This document shows, piece after piece, positions 1 to 5,594 of a stretch of 10,210 nt of DNA. The notes under the pieces were generated by a model. It was not told the origin of the DNA and did no database searches. It worked only from the letters and a program-made list of their open reading frames with translations. Within the stretch, counting starts at the first letter, position 1, and the number at the start of each line of letters is the position of its first letter. Origin of the DNA: Rhodocyclaceae bacterium (GTDB taxonomy: Bacteria; Pseudomonadota; Gammaproteobacteria; Burkholderiales; Rhodocyclaceae); contig JADLGU010000394.1 in NCBI GenBank assembly GCA_020849155.1, positions 1 through 10,210 of the forward strand, given 5' to 3'. The position numbers were made by a program, and so were the translations under genes.

Positions 1-8
1 GAAGCAGC

Positions 9-443
9 TTGGCGGACGCTGAGACCTTCGAGCAGCTCTACAGCGGCCGGCTGTGGAGCCTGCTGTCCTGGCAGCAGCTGACGGACTTCTGGGCGCGCAT
101 CGACCGCGGCGCCGGCTGGTATCTCTACGCGGTGGGCGAACCCCCGCCGGCGGCGCCGGCCTCGGCGGAGGAAGTCGATCGCTTCATCGCCGAAACCGAC
201 GCGCTGCTGCACAAGGAACACCACCACGACTACTGCGGCATCGTCTACGCCGACGACGCGCAGGCGCCGCGCATGGTGAAGATCTACGACCCGAACAACC
301 TCGGCGTCTCCTGCGGCTTCAGCAAGAATCCGCCGCCGCCCGGCTGGGTGATGAGCCTGGCGCCCCCCGTCGAGCAGCTGCGCGCAGGGCCGCTTCCCGA
401 AAGCCGCCGCCGCTGGTGGCGCGCCCTATTCCAGCAGGCCTGA
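9..443 (+). CDS. Conserved small protein of unknown function, possibly 5'-partial
   Basis: The frame encodes 144 residues from a TTG at 9, but it is open to the window edge and no Shine-Dalgarno sequence is visible before that TTG, so the true start may lie upstream. The next in-frame ATG is residue 89, too late to be plausible. There is no signal peptide or membrane segment, so it is probably cytoplasmic. Visible features are an aromatic-rich N-terminus (Trp16, Trp21, Trp28), a His71-His72-His73-Asp-Tyr-Cys76 cluster, a VKIYDPNNLG-type strand-turn at 90-99, Cys102, a Pro-rich loop at 108-111 and a basic, Trp-rich tail at 133-138. From memory, similar short proteins with the Asp-Tyr-Cys-Gly and Asp-Pro-Asn motifs occur in betaproteobacteria without assigned function. 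The His/Cys cluster could bind metal, but that is a guess. It ends 124 nt before the next gene and probably belongs to a different transcription unit. Confidence 0.7.
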   Translation: MADAETFEQLYSGRLWSLLSWQQLTDFWARIDRGAGWYLYAVGEPPPAAPASAEEVDRFIAETDALLHKEHHHDYCGIVYADDAQAPRMVKIYDPNNLGVSCGFSKNPPPPGWVMSLAPPVEQLRAGPLPESRRRWWRALFQQA

Positions 444-456
444 CCCCCAACTCCGC

Positions 457-485
457 TTGCCGGACCCGTCTGCCGGGTCTAGGAT
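457..485 (+). promoter_or_regulatory. Candidate sigma-70 promoter for the four-gene envelope operon
   Basis: TTGCCG at 457-462 and TAGGAT at 480-485 each match the consensus hexamers at 4 of 6 positions, with exactly 17 nt between them. The spacer itself, GACCCGTCTGCCGGGTC (463-479), is a perfect 6-bp inverted repeat around a 5-nt centre. A transcript from here would start near 492 and have a 5' leader of about 75 nt before the GTG at 568. Placement just after the end of the previous gene fits. This is pattern-based only. Confidence 0.4.
463..479. repeat. Inverted repeat filling the promoter spacer
   Basis: GACCCG (463-468) and CGGGTC (474-479) are perfect complements separated by TCTGC. It could be an operator half-site pair, or a hairpin at the end of the preceding transcript. 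No T-run follows, which argues against an intrinsic terminator. Confidence 0.45.
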
Positions 486-557
486 GGCGGCATCAAGACG
501 GCGGCGCGCCGAAGGTTCAGCCGCCTGCGGGCCAAGCTCGCCCGGACACAATGCTGC

Positions 558-562
558 GGAGG
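558..562 (+). promoter_or_regulatory. Shine-Dalgarno that fixes the barrel gene start at GTG 568
   Basis: GGAGG sits 5 nt before GTG 568. Starting there puts a normal Sec signal peptide at the N-terminus. Longer in-frame starts upstream (for example TTG 457) would prepend a basic, non-signal stretch and have no ribosome binding site. Confidence 0.75.
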
Positions 563-567
563 GGGTC

Positions 568-2328
568 GTGAATCTGGGTTCACGAAAGGCGGAGGCGGCG
601 GCATGGCCGGCATGGGGCGGGCCTGCGCTGCCGTTCGCCCTGCTCGCCCTGGCCGGTTTCCCCGCCGGCGCCGCCGATGGGCTTCAGGACAACGCCACCG
701 TGCTGGCGCAATTCGCCCAGGCCTCGGGCGGGGCTGCGCCCCAACTCGTGGCGGGCGAGGACGGCGCCACCAAGATCGAGTGGCATGGCGGCGCCACGGT
801 CGATTTCTATTCGCGCAGCGCCAGCGGGGGACCGACGCTGACGCCGTATTCCGGCGGCCATTACCATCGCATCGGGATGCAGAGCGACCTGCGCGGGACG
901 GCCCCCGAGGGCGACGTCTCCTGGACGCAATTCGCGCTGACCCAGACGGACGATCCTTCGGCCATCCTGCTGGGCAACTCGCAGATCAACACCCTCAGCG
1001 CCGGCCGCGCCGGCCGCGGCTACCGCATGGCCTTCGGCGACGTGGCGGTAAATCACTCCTCGCTGGGCGCCAACATGCCGCTGCGAGGGCTGCTGGCGCA
1101 GCGCTACTTCGGCCAGACCCTGGTGTCGGCTTCGGCCGGCGTCATTGCCGAGAGCTGGGAAGCGCTGGCCGACCAGGGCCGGCGCCGGATGTTCCTCAAG
1201 AACGCCTACGCCCTCAAGGCCGAAACCCCGTTCGGCCAGAACCTCCAGGCCTACGCCACGGTGCAAGGCTACCGCGAGGACGGCGATTCGGTCGGCGCCA
1301 ACGCCCTGGCGCTGGTGCCTTCATCCGGCAATACGGCCACCGCCGGACTGAACTGGCGCGAAGGGCGGTATTACCTTCAGGCGGAAGGCGGACTCAGCCG
1401 CTACGGCGAAAAGGGACTGGAAGGCCACCGCGACCGGGCCCTGATCGTCGACGGCGGCTGGCAGGGCGACAAGCTCGGTTTGCGCCTCGGCCATCACGAC
1501 CTGGGGCGCTACTACGCCAGCCTCTCGGGACTGGCCGGCGCCGGCATCCGCGAGAGCTATGCCAACGCCAACTGGCAGGCCGCCTCATGGATGAGCCTGA
1601 CGGGCGACGTGCGCCGCTCCGAAAACCAGATGGCCGCGCCGCCCATGCCGCCGCCCCCGCCGACCATCCCGCCAACACCCATTACGCCCTACACCCCCTT
1701 CGTCGGCAAGACCGAAGCCGCCAACCTGCGCGCCCAGTTCTCCTTTGTCGATGTGCCGGGCCTGGGCCTGGGGCTCACTGTCGGCGAATCGCACGGCAAG
1801 AGCAGCGGGGGCGGCAGCAACCGCAACGCCAACCAGGGCGCCAGCCTGAGTTACATGCGACCCGCCTGGAACGCCTCCCTCGGCTATCAGAACAGCACGT
1901 TGAAGAACAGCATCGCTGCCGGCACCGACAGCCGCAGCGACACCTGGATGGCTTCTTACGGACGCAACTGGAGCGACGCCACCGACGTGGCGCCGGCCTC
2001 CTGGATGCTCAACGCCACCGCCTCGGGCAGCTTCCAGCGCCAGCACCTGGAGAACGGGACCACCGCCACCCTCAACACCCTCAACCTGGTGGTGATGGGC
2101 GAGCGCAGCGCCTGGGGGCGCCTGTCGGCCATCCTCGGCGGCAGCCGCGGCCACGATGCCACCGGCGGCGAATTGCGGCAGCACTGGTACCAGCTCGATG
2201 CCGGGCGGGCGCTGGGCCAGCGCGGCGGCATCCGGCTCTACCTGCGCGGGATGAGCAGCTTCCAGGAGCGCAGCGCCATCGCCTACCGCGACAAGACCGC
2301 CGGCGTGCAGCTGAGCTATGCCTTCTGA
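568..2328 (+). CDS. Putative outer-membrane beta-barrel protein, family not recognised
   Basis: This is a 586-residue protein starting at GTG 568. Residues 1-36 form a Sec signal: Arg6/Lys7, a hydrophobic core at about 19-31, then Ala-Gly-Ala-Ala before Asp37. The mature chain has no cysteine, alternates polar and hydrophobic residues in short aromatic-rich strands with Gly/Asn/Asp turns, and ends Leu-Ser-Tyr-Ala-Phe. A C-terminal Phe on a final amphipathic strand is the classical BAM recognition signature, so an outer-membrane barrel is well supported. A motif at about 156-174 (Phe-Gly-Asp ... Ser-Ser-Leu-Gly ... Leu-Arg-Gly) looks like a strand-turn element seen, from memory, in barrels that pair with large surface proteins. 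A proline-rich insertion at about 357-376 probably forms an exposed loop. No TonB box, plug or OmpA-like domain is seen. It is the first gene of a four-gene run of exported products, so a pore or anchor for the others is plausible but unproven. It could instead be a stand-alone porin. Confidence 0.8.
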   Translation: MNLGSRKAEAAAWPAWGGPALPFALLALAGFPAGAADGLQDNATVLAQFAQASGGAAPQLVAGEDGATKIEWHGGATVDFYSRSASGGPTLTPYSGGHYHRIGMQSDLRGTAPEGDVSWTQFALTQTDDPSAILLGNSQINTLSAGRAGRGYRMAFGDVAVNHSSLGANMPLRGLLAQRYFGQTLVSASAGVIAESWEALADQGRRRMFLKNAYALKAETPFGQNLQAYATVQGYREDGDSVGANALALVPSSGNTATAGLNWREGRYYLQAEGGLSRYGEKGLEGHRDRALIVDGGWQGDKLGLRLGHHDLGRYYASLSGLAGAGIRESYANANWQAASWMSLTGDVRRSENQMAAPPMPPPPPTIPPTPITPYTPFVGKTEAANLRAQFSFVDVPGLGLGLTVGESHGKSSGGGSNRNANQGASLSYMRPAWNASLGYQNSTLKNSIAAGTDSRSDTWMASYGRNWSDATDVAPASWMLNATASGSFQRQHLENGTTATLNTLNLVVMGERSAWGRLSAILGGSRGHDATGGELRQHWYQLDAGRALGQRGGIRLYLRGMSSFQERSAIAYRDKTAGVQLSYAF

Positions 2329-2374
2329 CCTGTCAGCCGCGGCCCGACCGTCGGCGTTAACCGACCAGCCCCAC

Positions 2375-2378
2375 GGAG
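2375..2378 (+). promoter_or_regulatory. Shine-Dalgarno that fixes the next start at ATG 2384
   Basis: GGAG is 5 nt before ATG 2384. The frame is open back to an ATG at 2318 inside the barrel gene, but starting there would place 22 hydrophilic residues ahead of an otherwise ideal signal peptide. Confidence 0.7.
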
Positions 2379-2383
2379 CGCCC

Positions 2384-3235
2384 ATGAGAAATGCACTTGT
2401 CCTTGCCTGCGCCCTGCTGCTCGCCGGGCTGACGGCGGCGCCCGCCGCCGCCCAGGCCCCTGAGGGCGAGCAGAAGCCCCCGGTCGCCGGCTTCGAGGAC
2501 ATGAAGGCGGCTCGCGCCGCCCTCGACGAGATCATCCGCGCCTACGAGACCGGCGACATCGGCCTGATCCAGGCGCGCCTCGACCCGGCCATGATCGGCT
2601 ACCAGCGCTTCCTCGACGGCATGCGCCGCGACACCGCGAACCTGAAGCAGACCCGCCTGCATCTCTTCGAGGCCAATGTCAGCGCCGGGCCCGATGTCGC
2701 CATGATCCAGGCCGCCTGGGAGAAGCGCTTCTTCGGCGTCGCCGACTTCACCCCCGGCCTGTTCACCGGCCGCAGCACCTTTCTGATGCACCGCGCCAAG
2801 GACGGCTGGCGGCTGGCAGCGGTGTCGGGCGACAACCCCTTCTCCAGCGAGTCGGGCGTACTGGCGACGCTGACCGTGATGCCGAGCCTCATCCCGGTGG
2901 CCAGCCTTGCTCTCTGCCCCGGCACCTTCCCGGGGCTCGGCATCGAGCTGATCGACCCCGACCTGGCTGGCCTGGCCAGCGCAACGATTGAGGTGTTCAG
3001 CAACCAGGGCGAGCGCGAAGTCATGACCCTGACGGCGCTGTCGCCGGGGCGTTTCAGGCCGACGAGCTTTCCCGTGCCGCTATGCCGCGAAGCCCTGCCG
3101 CCCACCCCGCGCAACGGGGCAATCGAAATCAACTTCCTCGCCGTGCCCGCCACACTGACTTTTCGCTACATCGACGCCAACCCAGGCGCCAACCGGCCGC
3201 CGGCGACGCTGATGCGCTCCATCACAGTTCGCTGA
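2384..3235 (+). CDS. Secreted NTF2-like domain plus beta-sandwich module protein
   Basis: This is a 283-residue protein. Residues 1-25 are a clear Sec signal (Arg2, Leu/Ala-rich core, Ala-Ala-Ala-Gln-Ala end). Residues about 40-152 resemble an NTF2-like/SnoaL-type cone: a helix with Ile-Ile-Arg-Ala-Tyr-Glu-Thr-Gly-Asp, then strands ending in Lys-Asp-Gly-Trp-Arg-Leu-Ala-Ala-Val-Ser-Gly-Asp, which is the usual closing strand of that fold. Residues about 160-283 form a second, all-beta region. In it, Ile-Asp-Pro-Asp-Leu (190-194), a Val-Phe-Ser-Asn-Gln-Gly-Glu-Arg-Glu strand (204-212), Thr-Leu-Thr-Ala-Leu-Ser-Pro-Gly-Arg-Phe (215-224) and a final Phe-Arg-Tyr-Ile-Asp-Ala (260-265) match the pattern of repeated modules in large bacterial surface proteins. 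Cys178 and Cys234, the only mature cysteines, could form a disulfide across it. No catalytic residues stand out, so a binding or assembly role is more likely than an enzyme. It lies 55 nt after the barrel gene and 19 nt before the next. Confidence 0.75.
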   Translation: MRNALVLACALLLAGLTAAPAAAQAPEGEQKPPVAGFEDMKAARAALDEIIRAYETGDIGLIQARLDPAMIGYQRFLDGMRRDTANLKQTRLHLFEANVSAGPDVAMIQAAWEKRFFGVADFTPGLFTGRSTFLMHRAKDGWRLAAVSGDNPFSSESGVLATLTVMPSLIPVASLALCPGTFPGLGIELIDPDLAGLASATIEVFSNQGEREVMTLTALSPGRFRPTSFPVPLCREALPPTPRNGAIEINFLAVPATLTFRYIDANPGANRPPATLMRSITVR

Positions 3236-3242
3236 AAACCTG

Positions 3243-3249
3243 AAGGAGG
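3243..3249 (+). promoter_or_regulatory. Strong Shine-Dalgarno for the 760-residue protein
   Basis: AAGGAGG ends 5 nt before ATG 3255 and lies entirely in the 19-nt gap after the previous stop. It is among the best ribosome binding sites in the window and suggests high expression of this gene relative to its neighbours. Confidence 0.75.
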
Positions 3250-3254
3250 CAGCA

Positions 3255-5537
3255 ATGCTTTTCCTTTCGCCATTACGTCTTGTCGCACCCGGCATCTCGC
3301 CGCTCTGCCTCGCCCTGCTGCTGTTCCCCTTTTCGCAGATGGCGGCGGCCCAGGCTTCAAGGATGGCGCCTCCCCCCGCGGTTCTCGACGCTGCGCGTAG
3401 CCCTGCGCCTGCTGCCAGCCTGGCGCCGGCCGTCCATGCCATCTCCCCCGCCGCGCTGAGCACCGGCAGCGCCTACGAACTGTTGATCTCCGGCAGCAAC
3501 CTGAATCCGCGCGCCGTCTTCTCGTTCGGCGAAGGCATCGAAGTCCTCGGCGCGCCCCAGGCGGCCGGCAGCGGGCAGTTGCGGCTCGCGGTGCGGGTGG
3601 CGCCGGGCACGATGCCCGGCTTGCGCGCAGTGCGGGTGACGACGGGGAACCTGTCCGGCCAGGGCCCCGCCACGCTGAGCATCGTTGCCGCGCAAGGGCG
3701 CAGCGCCGCGGCGGCCGGGGCCGGCATGACGCTGCCGCCTCCGCCCCCCCTTCAACCCCCTTCGCCCGCCAATCAGGCCACGCTGCCGCCCGTCGTCGCC
3801 AAGCAGCCGTTCCAGTTGGCGGCGGTGAAACTCGCCTTCGGCAAGATCGTGCCGGACACCACCCAGCCGGCGTGGGGCGACTCGGAAAGGGATTTCGACA
3901 AGAACTCGCCGAATGTCAGCCTCATATGGGAGACCGCCAATCCCGGCGCCTACCAGTGGCGCTGGCAGATCGCCGCCAAGCCCTTTCCGGCCGACGCCGG
4001 CCTGCAGCCCGCCGGCCTGCTGGGCGACGGCGACGCCTACTACGATCATTTCAAGCTTGATCTGACCGCTTTCATCCCGGCCGGGAGCGAGCCCTCCGGC
4101 AAGAAACAGGCGCCCTACAAGAAGAAATCCTCCCCGGCCGCGCCGGGCCAGGCGGTCCTCGACAAGGGAAGCCCGCCCGCCGTCATCGACAGCAGCCAGG
4201 CGCTGCCGGCGGTCCCCGTCCCGACCAAGCTGCACATCCGGCTGATCGCGCTGAAGGAAGGCAAGGCGACCGGGGCCGTCTCGAACACGGTCATCGCCCG
4301 TCATGTTCCCGTCAAGCCGCTCGATGAGTCGTTCAAGCCGCTCGCCGAGGCATCGAAGAACCAGCAAGACGCCGCAGCGCTGGTGAAGAAAGCCGAGGAC
4401 AGCTACGACATCAAGATCCTGGCCTTCGAGCGCGCGATCTTCCCCGACCCCAACCGCTGGGGCTGCGTCGTGGTCGTCGCCAACCCCTACAAGCCCCCCC
4501 ATCCCCTCTCCAGCTATCCGCCCGGAGAACACTGCCCTCCCAAGGATCCCAAGTACCAGCAAAAGAGCTGGGGCGAAAAATACGTGCAGGGCAGCATCGA
4601 GGGCTGGGCCTTGGGCTGGGACAAGCTGTCCGGCTACTACAACGGCGCCAAGGCCTGGATTACGAACCAGATCGCCAGCCAGTTCCCCTGCGAGCTGCTG
4701 GGCAAGAAACTCGAGAAGGAATGCAAGGGCGCGGTGGAGCAGATGGTCGGCGCCGCCATTTCCGCCGGACTGGCCGCGCTGGGCCTGCCGCCCAGCCTGC
4801 CCGACCTCACGGCGCTGAGCGAGGCCGGCAAGGGCAAGATCGCCGACGCCGCGGTGGAATTCACCTGCCAGACCTACGAGAGCAACGGCGGCAGCTGCAC
4901 GCCGGCGATGCGCCAGCAGTTGAAGAAGTACTACCAGCAGGGACTGGACGAACTGCAGAAGCAGCTCGACGCCCAGATGAGGCATGCGGCCCACGAACCG
5001 GCCTGCGGCGATGCGGCCACCGCCGCCGAGCACGGCTTGCTGCCTTTGCCTTGCTTCAGCGACGTTCCCGGCATGGCGGTAAAGCCCGCCGTGGGTTCGG
5101 TGTATGAGCCGCCGACCGTCAAGGTGCGCGTCACGCGCAAGAAAGCAGCGCCAGCGAACGTCAAGGGCTGCGACAGCGTGAGCGCCTCGCTGTTCCTGAA
5201 GAACACGTTCAAGGGTGGCTATCTCGGCGGCAAGAACCTGCAAGCGGCAAACGTCGCCGGATGGGCCTATCTGCCCGCCGCCTCATCCATTCCCAAGCTG
5301 GCGGCGGGCAAATCGGTCGACGTCACGGTGATCCTCGGCAAGATGGCCCCGGTCGACGTGCCCGAAGACCCCGATCCGAAATTCAATTTCGACCACTGGA
5401 AAATCCTCTACTGGGGAGGCCAGGGCACTCTGTCGGCAAGCCTGTCGGCTGCGACGGTCGACACCGGCAAACCGAATGGCCTGGCGTCGGGATCCTGCGC
5501 CAAGCCGGACAGCTGGCCGATCCAGATACCGCAGTAG
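3255..5537 (+). CDS. Large secreted protein with IPT/TIG-like domain and helical Cys-containing domain, unknown function
   Basis: This is a 760-residue protein with an N-terminal signal (hydrophobic core about 15-27, Ala-Ala-Ala-Gln-Ala by 34). After an Ala/Pro linker, residues about 58-143 look like an IPT/TIG immunoglobulin-like domain: Ile-Ser-Pro-Ala start, Leu-Leu-Ile-Ser-Gly-Ser-Asn-Leu strand, Met-Pro-Gly-Leu-Arg-Ala-Val-Arg-Val near the end. A proline-rich linker (160-178) leads to a beta region at about 186-350 resembling a fibronectin-III-like fold interrupted by a Lys/Ser/Pro-rich insertion (276-308). Residues about 350-400 are charged and probably helical. Residues 434-585 are a mostly helical domain containing Gly-Leu-Pro-Pro-Ser-Leu-Pro-Asp (510-517). 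A last beta region spans about 610-756. The mature chain has ten cysteines (404, 427, 479, 490, 538, 548, 584, 600, 639, 748), an even number consistent with periplasmic or surface disulfides. No catalytic motif was recognised. Neighbours suggest a shared envelope structure. Confidence 0.75.
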   Translation: MLFLSPLRLVAPGISPLCLALLLFPFSQMAAAQASRMAPPPAVLDAARSPAPAASLAPAVHAISPAALSTGSAYELLISGSNLNPRAVFSFGEGIEVLGAPQAAGSGQLRLAVRVAPGTMPGLRAVRVTTGNLSGQGPATLSIVAAQGRSAAAAGAGMTLPPPPPLQPPSPANQATLPPVVAKQPFQLAAVKLAFGKIVPDTTQPAWGDSERDFDKNSPNVSLIWETANPGAYQWRWQIAAKPFPADAGLQPAGLLGDGDAYYDHFKLDLTAFIPAGSEPSGKKQAPYKKKSSPAAPGQAVLDKGSPPAVIDSSQALPAVPVPTKLHIRLIALKEGKATGAVSNTVIARHVPVKPLDESFKPLAEASKNQQDAAALVKKAEDSYDIKILAFERAIFPDPNRWGCVVVVANPYKPPHPLSSYPPGEHCPPKDPKYQQKSWGEKYVQGSIEGWALGWDKLSGYYNGAKAWITNQIASQFPCELLGKKLEKECKGAVEQMVGAAISAGLAALGLPPSLPDLTALSEAGKGKIADAAVEFTCQTYESNGGSCTPAMRQQLKKYYQQGLDELQKQLDAQMRHAAHEPACGDAATAAEHGLLPLPCFSDVPGMAVKPAVGSVYEPPTVKVRVTRKKAAPANVKGCDSVSASLFLKNTFKGGYLGGKNLQAANVAGWAYLPAASSIPKLAAGKSVDVTVILGKMAPVDVPEDPDPKFNFDHWKILYWGGQGTLSASLSAATVDTGKPNGLASGSCAKPDSWPIQIPQ

Positions 5538-5563
5538 GGCGGATGGATGAGCATTGTTCCGCC
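5538..5563. repeat. Inverted repeat between the third and fourth operon genes
   Basis: GGCGGA (5538-5543) and TCCGCC (5558-5563) can pair around a 14-nt loop directly after the stop codon. No T-run follows. It might attenuate transcription or protect mRNA ends, or be chance. ATTGTT also occurs twice, at 5553-5558 and 5565-5570. Confidence 0.3.
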
Positions 5564-5580
5564 GATTGTTGCCTGAACTA

Positions 5581-5586
5581 GGAGGG
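5581..5586 (+). promoter_or_regulatory. Shine-Dalgarno supporting GTG 5595 as start
   Basis: GGAGGG lies 8 nt before GTG 5595. The alternative ATG at 5646 (residue 18) has only AAGG immediately adjacent to it, too close to work, although either start would leave a usable signal peptide. Confidence 0.65.
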
Positions 5587-5594
5587 AATCAATC

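Noticed and set aside
457..567. TTG at 457 as the start of the barrel gene
   Set aside because: It has no ribosome binding site and adds 37 basic residues before the signal peptide. The TTG is better explained as part of a -35 box.
490..567. Possible riboswitch in the operon leader
   Set aside because: The leader is GC-rich and can fold, but I could not match it to the conserved core of any riboswitch class, including cyclic-di-GMP types.
551..571. Six-codon ORF (ATG 551 to TGA 569-571) overlapping the GTG start of the barrel gene
   Set aside because: A stop-start overlap of this kind could couple translation, but the ATG has no Shine-Dalgarno and short ORFs like this are common by chance.
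603..2360. Alternative plus-strand frame of 585 codons overlapping the barrel gene
   Set aside because: Its product is extremely Arg/Pro-rich without any fold signature. The other frame gives a signal peptide, amphipathic strands and a terminal Phe, and has the Shine-Dalgarno.
2318..2383. ATG 2318 as start of the NTF2-like protein, overlapping the barrel gene
   Set aside because: It would bury the signal peptide behind 22 hydrophilic residues. ATG 2384 has a well-placed GGAG.
3357..5243. Open frame of about 630 codons on the minus strand opposite the 760-residue protein
   Set aside because: Its composition is Arg/Gly/Ala-rich low complexity with no signal or domain. The plus-strand gene has a strong Shine-Dalgarno, a signal peptide and coherent domains.
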